A DNA stretch of 33,041 bases from positions 1 to 33,041 of the forward strand of contig CAZKAB010000021.1 in assembly GCA_964550615.1 (NCBI GenBank), in the 5' to 3' direction. Source of the DNA: M55B144 sp964550615. GTDB taxonomy: Bacteria > Bipolaricaulota > Bipolaricaulia > UBA7950 > UBA9294. Made by a program: the position numbers and the translations under genes. The notes under the pieces were generated by a model. That model was not told the DNA's origin. It ran no database searches and saw nothing but the letters and a program-made list of their open reading frames with translations. Each line of letters starts with the position of its first letter. Position 1 is the stretch's first letter. This document shows positions 7,980 to 15,742 of this stretch, piece by piece.

Positions 7980-10103
7980 ATGAATAAGAAGAAGGCCCGC
8001 AGGCCGCGAAAGAAGACATCCATTTCAGTGCCATCATTTCTAGCTTTCGATCGCATCATCGTCTATCTGATTGCGGCGTTTGTGTTCTCGCTCCCGCTCT
8101 TCATCTGGCCGGGGGTCACCGAATACGGGTACGGAAAGACCATCTTTGCGATTGTCGGAGTGTCGATACTGTTTGGCATGTGGGCGATACGATCGCTTGT
8201 GAAGCGCGAATGGCGCCTTCGACTCCCGTGGCTCGTCTACCCAATGGCCGGCCTGATCATCGTCTCTCTCCTTTCGATAGCAAACGCTGTGAACGCCCGC
8301 GTGGTACTGCAGAGCCTGACGCTTGTCATATTCTTCTTCTTGTTTTATCTCCTCGTAGCAAACACCGTGAAGCGGAGACAGGACGTAAACCTCATCCTGT
8401 ATGCACTTCTCGCCTCTGCGTTTCTCGCCTCGCTGTACGGCCTGCTGCAGTACTTGGGGATAATGCGGGGGGCGCTCGGCGGTCACGGCCTCAGTGAAGT
8501 CATCTCCACGATGGGAAACCGCAACTACCTGGGAGGATTTCTGTCGTATCTCCTGTTCCCGTCAGTGATCCTCATTGTGCTCCTCAAGTCGCGCATTGCG
8601 CGCGCCGTCGCGATCGGCCTCATCGCCTTTGTCTTCGGGACGGCCCTAATGCTACAGCAAACCGGCATCATGCTGGCACTGATCGCCGCAGCGGCTGCGT
8701 TCCTCGCATTCTGGCTCATCTTCCGGCCTATCGAGCCGATCAAGAGAAACCGTGCCTGGCTCATCGCCCTTCTTCTCGTCCTTGCGTTCACGTTTCTCGT
8801 GGAGGCGCCGTCCGGTCCGCTCAATTCGGTCGTCGGCCTGTCCGCGGACGGCGGATCTTGGATCTCCAGGGTGTGGGCGGCAAATGCGGGGAGCACGCGC
8901 TCTTGGGACTGGTGGGTCGGGTGGGAGATGTTGAAGGATCACCCGCTCCTCGGAGTGGGATTGGGCAACTACAAACTCAACTTCATCCCGTACAAGGCAG
9001 CGTTTCTTTCCACTCCCCGAGGAGCGGAGTACAACTTCTACATACCGCGTGCGGCGCAGGCGCACAACGACTACGTCCAGGCCGCCGCCGAACTTGGCAT
9101 TCTGGGGATTATCGCTGTATTCGTTCTGCTAGTTGCAGTGCCACTCTCGTTCTGGATGCGGTTACGCCGAAACAGCGACGAACACGCCCGCCTCGATCTC
9201 ATCCTCCTTGGCTGCGGCGTTGTGGCGTTTCTTGTGCATGCCCTAGTCAGCTTCCCCGCGCATCTTCCAGCATCATCTCTCGTTGTGATTACCGTACTCG
9301 CCATTGCGGCTTCCGGGAGATACGGAGACACTGCCACCAAGGAGGTATCAATCATCGGCTGGCCGCTAAAGGCAGTAGCTTCTGTGATTGTAGTCTTCTG
9401 CTTGGGAGCGAGCGTCATCGGCATTCGCGACTATCGCGCCAATCTCCTGCTGGGAGAAGGGACGACAGAACTGCAGATGGGGCAAGCGCGCCTAGCTGAG
9501 ATGACACTCTCCCGCAGCATTGCACTCGATTTCTGCCCGCGCCAAACCTACTACTACCTGGCGATGGCCCAGGTCAACCTGAAGGAGTACGATCTGGCGC
9601 TCGCCAATCTGGAACAGTGTCGTACGCGTTTCGTCGATGAGTCGGTCTACCTGATGCGCGCGAACCTCGCAGTAAATCTCAACAAGCCTGAGATCGCCAG
9701 CCCGGACGTCGATCTCCTCCTCTCATCTCACCCACAGTCCGATATCGAGGTACAAGCCGAGTATCTGCACGCGATGATCGCCGTTCGCCAGCAAGACTAC
9801 GAACGCGCCATAACAGAGCTGGAGGCCCTCTCCGAGAAGCGCCCGACATTCGAGCGATCATTCATGTCACTGGGCGATTTGTATCGCAGCAAGGGAATGC
9901 CCGTCACCGCCAGAAAGTACTACCAGCAAGCGCTGGCGCTGATAGAGTCCGCCTTGGATAAGGCGAACAAGGAACTCTCATCACCGACCGAAATGACTAC
10001 CGCCGACTACGGTCGGCTGCGCGCCCAGGTTGAATCGCTCTCGCAGGAGAAACAGACGGTGGAGGACGCACTTAGCGGTCTCCCGGCAGCGACGTCGCCT
10101 TGA
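7980..10103 (+). CDS. O-antigen ligase (Wzy_C) family membrane protein with C-terminal TPR region
   Basis: This 707 aa protein has a basic N-terminus and about a dozen membrane segments over residues 22-480. Between them lies a large loop with GVGLGNYKLNF followed by AHNDYVQAAAELGILG (His362), the hallmark of the Wzy_C/WaaL superfamily of polymerases and ligases that transfer undecaprenyl-linked glycans. Residues about 500-700 are soluble, TPR-like helical repeats (YYYLAMAQVNLKEYDLALANLEQ and similar). A TPR tail on a Wzy_C protein also occurs in pilin-glycosylating ligases, so the acceptor could be lipid A, a surface polysaccharide or a protein. No other glycan gene lies in the window. The ATG at 7980 has no clear ribosome-binding site and follows a 6-codon mini frame at 7968-7988. 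Confidence 0.85.
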   Translation: MNKKKARRPRKKTSISVPSFLAFDRIIVYLIAAFVFSLPLFIWPGVTEYGYGKTIFAIVGVSILFGMWAIRSLVKREWRLRLPWLVYPMAGLIIVSLLSIANAVNARVVLQSLTLVIFFFLFYLLVANTVKRRQDVNLILYALLASAFLASLYGLLQYLGIMRGALGGHGLSEVISTMGNRNYLGGFLSYLLFPSVILIVLLKSRIARAVAIGLIAFVFGTALMLQQTGIMLALIAAAAAFLAFWLIFRPIEPIKRNRAWLIALLLVLAFTFLVEAPSGPLNSVVGLSADGGSWISRVWAANAGSTRSWDWWVGWEMLKDHPLLGVGLGNYKLNFIPYKAAFLSTPRGAEYNFYIPRAAQAHNDYVQAAAELGILGIIAVFVLLVAVPLSFWMRLRRNSDEHARLDLILLGCGVVAFLVHALVSFPAHLPASSLVVITVLAIAASGRYGDTATKEVSIIGWPLKAVASVIVVFCLGASVIGIRDYRANLLLGEGTTELQMGQARLAEMTLSRSIALDFCPRQTYYYLAMAQVNLKEYDLALANLEQCRTRFVDESVYLMRANLAVNLNKPEIASPDVDLLLSSHPQSDIEVQAEYLHAMIAVRQQDYERAITELEALSEKRPTFERSFMSLGDLYRSKGMPVTARKYYQQALALIESALDKANKELSSPTEMTTADYGRLRAQVESLSQEKQTVEDALSGLPAATSP

Positions 10104-10138
10104 ATGAACGCTCTTCCATTCCTATACTGAAGCCCGTC

Positions 10139-12706
10139 ATGGCCATCGATAGCATCAAGAAGAGTTTGGATTTCCTGTTCGGGCAGACGAACGCGCAGCA
10201 GTTGAAACGCTACACGCAACATCTGGAAGCTGTAAATGACTTCGAGGCGGAGATGAAGGCGCTGTCTGACGCCGAGCTCGCCGCCAAGACGCAACTGCTC
10301 CGCCAACGCATGGCGGACGGTGAATCGCGCGCGGAGATACGAGACGAAGCGTTTGCCGTCGTACGCGAAACCGCAACGCGGACGGTCGGGATGCGACCGT
10401 TCGATGTCCAGATTATCGGAGCGCTCGCTCTCGACGATCGTAAGATCGCGGAGATGCAGACCGGAGAGGGGAAAACGCTCGTCGCCACCTTGCCCGCCTA
10501 TCTCAATGCGCTTGTGGGGAAGGTGCACGTGGTGACGGTAAACGATTACCTCGCCAATCGCGACTGCGAATGGATGTCGCCGATCTATGAGTTCCTCGGG
10601 CTGTCGGTCGGCCTGCTGCAGGAAGGGATGGAGCCGCAGGCGCGCCAGCAAGCGTACTCGGCGGACATCACGTACGGCACCAACAATCAGTTCGGGTTCG
10701 ACTACTTGCGCGACAACATGGTCATGACGGTCGAGCAGAAGGTGCAAGGCCCTCTTGATTACGCAATCATCGACGAGATAGACAACATTCTCGTCGACGA
10801 GGCGCGCACCCCGTTGATCATCTCCGGGTCGACGGCGGAATCGATCGATCGCTACCGCAAGTTCGCCACCGTTGCCCGTCGCTTTAAGCGAGATGCCGAT
10901 TTCGAGATTGATGAGGAGACAAAGCGACTCACCCTCACCGACGACGGCATCCACAAGGGAGAAGATGCGTTGTCGCTCGACAACCTGTACGCACCGGAGA
11001 ACACCGATGCGCTTCACCACCTGGAGACGGCGCTACGTGCACTGCACCTGTTTAAGAAAGAGAGCGACTACATTGTCAAGGATGGTCGCGTAATGATCGT
11101 CGATACCTTTACCGGTCGACTTATGCCTGATCGGCGCTATTCGGACGGTCTGCACCAAGCGCTGGAAGCAAAAGAGGGAATGATGGTACAGCGAGAGTCG
11201 CAGACACTTGCCACGATCACACTGCAACACTACTTCCGGCTGTACAAAGGGATCTGCGGCATGACTGGTACGGCGAAGACGGAAGAGGAAGAATTCAAGC
11301 AGATCTACGGCCTGCCTGTACTCGTCATTCCGACAAATCGCCCCTTGATTCGCGTCGCCAAACCGGACGTGATATTCCGGACCGAGAAGGCAAAGTTCCA
11401 GGCAATCGCCGATGAGATCGAAGAGCAACACAAGAACGGACGGCCGGTGTTAGTTGGAACGGACTCAATCGAGAAATCGGAACGCCTGTCGGCGATGCTG
11501 AAGAAGCGCGGACTCACTCACACCGTACTCAATGCAAAGTACCATGAACAAGAGGCGGAGATAGTAAAAGACGCCGGGTTGGAGAAGGCGATCACCGTAG
11601 CAACAAACATGGCCGGACGTGGCACGGACATCAAGCTCGGCGATGACGTCGCGGGCCTTGGCGGACTGCACGTGCTCGGATGTCAACGACACGAGTCACG
11701 GCGTATTGACAACCAGCTCCTCGGACGCGCCGGCCGTCAGGGAGACCCAGGGTCTTCACAGTTCTACCTGTCGCTGGAAGACGACCTCCTTCGCATTTTC
11801 GGGGGAGACAGGATCGCCTCCGTGATGGACAGGCTCGGCATGGAAGAGGGCCAGGCGATCGAGCATGAAATGCTGTCGCGCGCAATCCGCCGCGCCCAGA
11901 AGCGAGTAGAAGGACGAAACTTCGAGATCCGCAAGCACTTGTTAGAGTACGACCTCGTGCTCGCCAAGCAACGCGACGCGATCTACTCCCTGCGCGATCG
12001 CTTCCTCCTACCACCACCCGCTGAAGTAGAATCGATGCCGCTCGACGAACTCGATGACTATCTCTACGACCTGTTCGAAGAAGTCGCCGAGCGACTCGTT
12101 GCCGATTACGCCGACAAGACGCGGCCGGCGGATGAGTGGAATTTGGAGGGACTGGCGCGCGCACTTCATGCCTATCTCCGAATCGACAACAGCGCACTGG
12201 TCGGGAAAGATGTGGACGAACTGGAGGAGTTTGTCGTCGATCTGTTCAAGCGAGTGCTCGCAAAACAGAAGGAGCGACTCAAGGAAAGATTCCCTCTGAT
12301 ATCCCGCTATCTTATCCTGACGACGATCGACGAAACGTGGTTATCGCACTTATATACGCTGGACGATCTGAAAGAAGGGATCGGCCTCACCGCCTACGCG
12401 GGAACAGATCCACTCGTTGTGTTCAAGCGCGAGTCGTTCGTTTTGTTCCAGGAGATGCTGGCGCGCGCCGCACAGAAGATCGTTACGTCTCTTCTGAACC
12501 CGCGCCTCGCCGCCGGGGACGGCAGACAGAGGCAGGCGCCAGAACGAGAAATACAGTACGTGCACGCCGGTGCCGGATCGGTCAGTTCCACGGCAGAGCA
12601 ACCCAAGAGGAAGCCGGCACAGGCGAAGGTGACTCCCGGGCGCAACGATCTCTGTCCTTGCGGTTCAGGGAAGAAGTACAAGAACTGCTGCGGGAAGAAC
12701 AACTAG
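10139..12706 (+). CDS. secA: Preprotein translocase ATPase SecA
   Basis: This motor ATPase drives secretory proteins through SecYEG. In order: Walker A GEGKT with Lys112, the preprotein-binding region, the DEAD motif in IIDEIDNILVDEARTPLIISG, the second RecA domain (TNMAGRGTDIKLG, GRAGRQGDPGSSQFYLSLEDDLLR), the helical scaffold/wing, a basic linker, and a C-terminal zinc-binding SEC-C motif (CPCGSGKKYKNCCG). The ATG at 10139 is preferred: it puts Lys112 close to E. coli Lys108 and gives a typical N-terminus. A TTG at 10100 would add 13 residues. At 855 aa from that start it is of usual size. Its stop shares the tetranucleotide CTAG with the stop of the convergent ABC ATPase gene. secG of the same pathway lies at 23002-23226. 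Confidence 0.97.
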   Translation: MAIDSIKKSLDFLFGQTNAQQLKRYTQHLEAVNDFEAEMKALSDAELAAKTQLLRQRMADGESRAEIRDEAFAVVRETATRTVGMRPFDVQIIGALALDDRKIAEMQTGEGKTLVATLPAYLNALVGKVHVVTVNDYLANRDCEWMSPIYEFLGLSVGLLQEGMEPQARQQAYSADITYGTNNQFGFDYLRDNMVMTVEQKVQGPLDYAIIDEIDNILVDEARTPLIISGSTAESIDRYRKFATVARRFKRDADFEIDEETKRLTLTDDGIHKGEDALSLDNLYAPENTDALHHLETALRALHLFKKESDYIVKDGRVMIVDTFTGRLMPDRRYSDGLHQALEAKEGMMVQRESQTLATITLQHYFRLYKGICGMTGTAKTEEEEFKQIYGLPVLVIPTNRPLIRVAKPDVIFRTEKAKFQAIADEIEEQHKNGRPVLVGTDSIEKSERLSAMLKKRGLTHTVLNAKYHEQEAEIVKDAGLEKAITVATNMAGRGTDIKLGDDVAGLGGLHVLGCQRHESRRIDNQLLGRAGRQGDPGSSQFYLSLEDDLLRIFGGDRIASVMDRLGMEEGQAIEHEMLSRAIRRAQKRVEGRNFEIRKHLLEYDLVLAKQRDAIYSLRDRFLLPPPAEVESMPLDELDDYLYDLFEEVAERLVADYADKTRPADEWNLEGLARALHAYLRIDNSALVGKDVDELEEFVVDLFKRVLAKQKERLKERFPLISRYLILTTIDETWLSHLYTLDDLKEGIGLTAYAGTDPLVVFKRESFVLFQEMLARAAQKIVTSLLNPRLAAGDGRQRQAPEREIQYVHAGAGSVSSTAEQPKRKPAQAKVTPGRNDLCPCGSGKKYKNCCGKNN

Positions 12707-13488
12707 TTTCTCTCCAAGAGAAGCTCGTCGTCGCAGATGTGCCGCTTGCGAAAGAGATCGACGAGATCCGGCACTTCAAGTGTCGCTTTCTCGTTACCGG
12801 CGAATTGGTAGACAATTTCTCCCTTGTTCATCATGATCAGCCGATTCCCGAGTAGGATCGCATGCTCCATGTTGTGCGTAACCATGATCGTGGCAATTCC
12901 CGTTTTCGTCACGAATTCCTGCGTTAATTGCGATACCTTGAGCGCGTTGGTCGGATCGAGTGCGGCCGTATGTTCGTCGAGCAGTAGAATCTGTGGATTG
13001 GCAAGGGTTGCCATCGTTACAGTGAGCGCCTGTCTCTCCCCTCCGGAGAGGAGTGATACCGGATCATCGAGGCGTCGCTCAAGACTCATGCCAAGCGCGT
13101 GCATCCGTTCCACCATCTCCAACCTCTTCCTGCGAGTAATCGCCAGACAGAAAGAGCGCCGGGACCTCTTTGCGGCCAACGCAAGGTTCTCGGCAATCGT
13201 CATCGACGGGGCGGTCCCGGAGAGGGGATCCTGGGTGATCCTGCCGATCCATCGTGCTCGTCGATAGGCGGGAACGAGCGTTACATCTTCCTCGTTGATC
13301 GACACGCGCCCGGCAGTAGGAAGTATGCTGCCTGCAATGATGTTCAAGAGAGTGCTCTTGCCGGCGCCGTTCGATCCGATCACCGTCAGAAAGTCTCCCT
13401 TGGAGAGCTTGAGATCGACTCCACCGAGGGCGACGACAAGGTCCTGGCCTGAACGAAATGTCTTGCGAATACGCTCAAGCATCAGCAT
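12703..13488 (-). CDS. ABC transporter ATP-binding protein (TrpZ-like)
   Basis: This 261 aa nucleotide-binding subunit is probably part of the importer encoded with the next two genes. Walker A is GSNGAGKST (Lys44), the signature is LSGGERQAL, and Walker B is ILLLDEHTAALDP, with H-loop MVTHNME. It resembles ATPases paired with PF04392-type binding proteins. The ATG at 13488 has AAGGAAGG upstream and overlaps the permease stop by 7 nt; the frame stays open to 13671 through permease coding sequence, which is spurious. The Walker B residue after Glu is His (DEH), as often seen in this subfamily. The stop overlaps that of convergent secA, with no terminator visible between. Confidence 0.93.
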   Translation of the reverse strand: MLMLERIRKTFRSGQDLVVALGGVDLKLSKGDFLTVIGSNGAGKSTLLNIIAGSILPTAGRVSINEEDVTLVPAYRRARWIGRITQDPLSGTAPSMTIAENLALAAKRSRRSFCLAITRRKRLEMVERMHALGMSLERRLDDPVSLLSGGERQALTVTMATLANPQILLLDEHTAALDPTNALKVSQLTQEFVTKTGIATIMVTHNMEHAILLGNRLIMMNKGEIVYQFAGNEKATLEVPDLVDLFRKRHICDDELLLERN

Positions 13489-14381
13489 GGCTTTACCTTC
13501 CTTTCCATGCGGGCACGAAACGCTGGAATGACGAGCGCAACAATGACAAGTAATGAAGTAACGAGCTTGAGGTCGCTCGCCTGGAACCCGATCACATACC
13601 CGTAGCGCAGGGCAAACATCACGGCAATCCGGTAGATCAAGGACCCCACGAGCACGCTGGTAGTCATCCATACCACCTTGCGCGAGCGGATCAGCGATCC
13701 TCCGATAATCACCGCGGCAAGGCCGGTCACGATCGTGCCCACTCCCATGCCCACGTCGGCAAACCCGCTATATTGGGCGACAAGCGCGCCGGACAAAGCA
13801 ACTAGCCCGTTGGAAAGCGCAAGCCCGGCCACCTTTGTCGTCTTGGTGTTTACCCCTTGCGCAATTACCATCCGTTCGTTGTCACCAGTGGCGCGCAGGA
13901 CAAGTCCAATCTCGGTTTTGAAGAAGAGATCGAGCAATACCTTTATCGCGATCGTCACCAGTGCGACAAAAACAAGAACGCCGACAATGCCCAGAGAGTG
14001 AAACCCGCGCTGCACGATGCGAATGATCGTGTCGGCGCGGAGCAGCGAAATGTTCGGCCTGCCCATGATTCGAAGATTGATCGAGTAGAGCATGATCATC
14101 GACAGGACTCCGGCAAGGAGATCGGTAATCCCAAGCCTGGTGTTTAGGAGCCCCGTTACGGTTCCGGCGATTGCGCCGGCAGCGAATGCGATCACCAACG
14201 TAATTGCAGGATCAAGTCCGTATGTCACAAGGAGGGAGGAGGCGATGGCCGCTCCGGTCACGAAACTGCCATCGACCGTCAGATCGGGGAAGTTGAGAAT
14301 CCGGTAAGTGATGAACACCCCCAGCGCCGCAATCCCGTAGAGCAATCCCTGTTCAGCAGCATGCATCAGAATAAGGGCCAT
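13482..14381 (-). CDS. ABC transporter permease (TrpY-like, BPD_transp_2)
   Basis: This 299 aa integral membrane subunit has about eight to nine hydrophobic segments and the opening ALILMHAAEQGLLYGIAALGVFITYRILNFPDLTVDGSF, a pattern typical of permeases paired with PF04392 binding proteins (tryptophan/tyrosine or uncharacterised substrates). It is expected to form a homodimeric channel with the ATPase encoded just downstream. GGGAGGAG immediately precedes the ATG at 14381. The gene lies 15 nt after the binding-protein stop and overlaps the ATPase start, so all three are one operon read from the promoter near 15650. Confidence 0.92.
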   Translation of the reverse strand: MALILMHAAEQGLLYGIAALGVFITYRILNFPDLTVDGSFVTGAAIASSLLVTYGLDPAITLVIAFAAGAIAGTVTGLLNTRLGITDLLAGVLSMIMLYSINLRIMGRPNISLLRADTIIRIVQRGFHSLGIVGVLVFVALVTIAIKVLLDLFFKTEIGLVLRATGDNERMVIAQGVNTKTTKVAGLALSNGLVALSGALVAQYSGFADVGMGVGTIVTGLAAVIIGGSLIRSRKVVWMTTSVLVGSLIYRIAVMFALRYGYVIGFQASDLKLVTSLLVIVALVIPAFRARMERKVKPC

Positions 14382-14396
14382 CGCTCCTCCCAGAGG

Positions 14397-15407
14397 CTAC
14401 TTGGTCTCCGCTTTTTCCCACTCGATACCACCAAGCAAGATCTTGTCAGCCTTGGCAATAATCGTCTGAGGGAACACAAGACCGATCTTCTCCGCCGCAT
14501 CGAGATTCAGCACAATCTGACCGCCGCTTTGGTACGTCACCGGTATCTCGCTGGGTTTCTTTCCCGCCAGCACTTGCTGTACTACTGACCCCGTCAGGAG
14601 CCCATGCTGGTAGTAGTCAAATCCGGTGGCGAGGGTTACGCCGGAGGCAAGGCTCGTTGGATCCGCGACCAAGAAGGGGATCTTCGCCTCTTCTGCTGCG
14701 GCGACCACTGAACCGATCGCCGAAACGACCGTATTGTCAGTCGTTACATAGAACGCATCGACCCGTCCGGAAAGCGATTGCGCGGCAATCGGAACATTCG
14801 CCGAATTGTCGGCAACTGCTTTTATGATCGTCAGGCCCAGGTCTCCTGCCGCCGCCACTGCAAGATCCGTGAGCACCACCGAGTTGGCCTCACCCGGGTT
14901 GTAGATAATCCCGATCCTCGTGATGTCGGGGGATAGTTCTTTGAGGAGCGCGATATCTGACGCAACCGGAATCCGATCGGACGTGCCAGTTACATTCCCA
15001 TTCCCACTCGGGTCGTCTGCGTCTACAACGAGCCCGGCAGCAACTGGATCTGTAACAGCAGCAAAGATCACCGGGGTGTCCGTATCACTGAAGACCTGCA
15101 CCGCAGCCTGCGCCGTCGGCGTGGCGATAGCAACCACAAGATCGACATTCTGAGCCTTGAAATCTTGCGCAATTGCAAGCGCAGTCCCCATATCACCTTG
15201 AGCATTGGCGACAAGATAAATCACGTCGACGCCATCGCTAAATCCGGCAGCGGATAGAGAGTCAATTACGCCCTGGCGCACCGCATCAAGTGCCGGATGC
15301 TCGACTATCTGACAGATCCCTATCTTGATCGGATCTCCAGCAGCGACCAAGGTCCCAATCGATAGGACAATCAACCCAACAACCATAACTGACAATAATT
15401 TCTTCAT
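14397..15407 (-). CDS. ABC transporter substrate-binding protein (PF04392, TrpX-like)
   Basis: This 336 aa periplasmic binding protein has a cleavable signal (residues 1-23, ending ...GTLVAAG) with no lipobox cysteine, so it is predicted to be soluble in a periplasm. The mature part has two alpha/beta lobes: IKIGICQIVEHPALDAVRQG at its start, IATPTAQAA, a VIFAAVTDPVAAGLV segment, and IGIIYNPGEANS at the lobe junction. These are signatures of the ABC_sub_bind family, whose best-known members (TrpX) bind aromatic amino acids; the ligand here is not determined. The ATG at 15407 has an ideal AAGGAGG site at 15413-15419. Upstream lies a 234-nt leader with a terminator, implying control of expression at the RNA level. 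Confidence 0.93.
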   Translation of the reverse strand: MKKLLSVMVVGLIVLSIGTLVAAGDPIKIGICQIVEHPALDAVRQGVIDSLSAAGFSDGVDVIYLVANAQGDMGTALAIAQDFKAQNVDLVVAIATPTAQAAVQVFSDTDTPVIFAAVTDPVAAGLVVDADDPSGNGNVTGTSDRIPVASDIALLKELSPDITRIGIIYNPGEANSVVLTDLAVAAAGDLGLTIIKAVADNSANVPIAAQSLSGRVDAFYVTTDNTVVSAIGSVVAAAEEAKIPFLVADPTSLASGVTLATGFDYYQHGLLTGSVVQQVLAGKKPSEIPVTYQSGGQIVLNLDAAEKIGLVFPQTIIAKADKILLGGIEWEKAETK

Positions 15408-15478
15408 TGCTACCTCCTTGATTGCTCTTTCCCTCTCACGGTTATCGCATCTCTCCAGATCTCACTTCACCTCCAGGC

Positions 15479-15512
15479 AAAAAATAAAGACCACAGGCAT
15501 TGCCTGTAGTCT
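15479..15512 (-). terminator. Intrinsic (attenuator) terminator in the ABC importer leader
   Basis: On the minus strand, AGACTACAGGC (15512-15502) pairs with GCCTGTGGTCT (15498-15488) across a 3-nt loop, with one T-G wobble, followed by TTTATTTTTT-type sequence at 15487-15479. It lies about 130-160 nt inside the transcript and about 70 nt before the start codon, so it must be bypassed for expression. Confidence 0.88.
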
Positions 15513-15641
15513 CTCCTGGTACCTCCGGGTTCTTCCCCAGCCTATCTAGGGATGAACGGAAGTACCAGTTGTAAACCAATACCAGCGGGAAGAGCACACG
15601 CTAACTTGACTAATCGCGGACTTCTCCATCGCTGACATGAT
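15479..15641 (-). promoter_or_regulatory. Structured 5' leader RNA, candidate riboswitch or attenuator of the ABC importer operon
   Basis: Read on the minus strand, the transcript from the promoter at 15648-15676 would begin near 15641. A 12-bp stem with one G-T pair joins 15557-15568 to 15516-15527 and encloses an inner stem (TTCaTCCC with GGGaAGAA) and a small loop. Three bases further on, the intrinsic terminator (15479-15512) begins. A second copy of CTGGTA, minus strand, at 15585-15580 could pair with the same GTACCAG strand, so mutually exclusive folds are possible. I could not match it to a known riboswitch class or to a T-box (no AGGGTGGNACCGCG-like box). The ligand is unknown; the obvious guess is the transported solute. 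Confidence 0.6.
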
Positions 15642-15647
15642 AGATCC

Positions 15648-15676
15648 ATCATAGAGATCAATGGGACAAGTGTCAA
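15648..15676 (-). promoter_or_regulatory. Strong sigma70-type promoter of the ABC importer operon
   Basis: On the minus strand, consensus TTGACA (15676-15671) and TATGAT (15653-15648) are exactly 17 nt apart, predicting a start near 15641. The -35 box lies only 8 nt from the -35 box of the divergent hrcA promoter; the two boxes form an inverted repeat (TGTCAA-N8-TTGACA). Confidence 0.82.
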
Positions 15677-15684
15677 GTGCCACG

Positions 15685-15713
15685 TTGACAAGGAACTTGT
15701 CGAGCGCTATCAT
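15685..15713 (+). promoter_or_regulatory. Sigma70-type promoter of the hrcA-grpE-dnaK-dnaJ operon
   Basis: TTGACA (15685-15690) and TATCAT (15708-15713) are 17 nt apart. The -10 box directly abuts the CIRCE element, so the transcription start near 15720 falls inside the operator. This is the classical arrangement for HrcA repression. Confidence 0.85.
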
Positions 15714-15740
15714 TTAGCAAACGATATAAGAGAGTGCTAA
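15714..15740 (+). promoter_or_regulatory. CIRCE operator (HrcA binding site)
   Basis: TTAGCAAAC (15714-15722), nine bases, then GAGTGCTAA (15732-15740). The right half is a perfect match to the CIRCE consensus; the left half differs at two positions. It ends two bases before the hrcA ATG at 15743, so the ribosome-binding purines (AAGAGAG) lie within it and HrcA should autoregulate its own operon. Confidence 0.9.
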
Positions 15741-15742
15741 GA

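Noticed and set aside
7968..7988. Six-codon mini frame overlapping the start of the O-antigen-ligase gene
   Set aside because: It has no ribosome-binding site and is likely chance.
10100..10138. TTG start extending SecA by 13 residues
   Set aside because: The extra residues match no SecA N-terminus; ATG 10139 gives the expected position of the Walker Lys.
10007..11020. 337 aa open frame antisense to secA
   Set aside because: It lies opposite a highly conserved secA region, has no recognisable domain or ribosome-binding site, and is a typical shadow of GC-rich codons.
12136..12855. 239 aa plus-strand frame across the secA 3' end
   Set aside because: It is an Arg-rich shadow frame of secA running into the convergent ABC gene, with no family pattern.
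15479..15641. T-box riboswitch controlling the TrpXYZ-like operon
   Set aside because: The GGTACC near the terminator recalls the T-box bulge, but the surrounding conserved box, the specifier stem motifs and antiterminator layout are missing.
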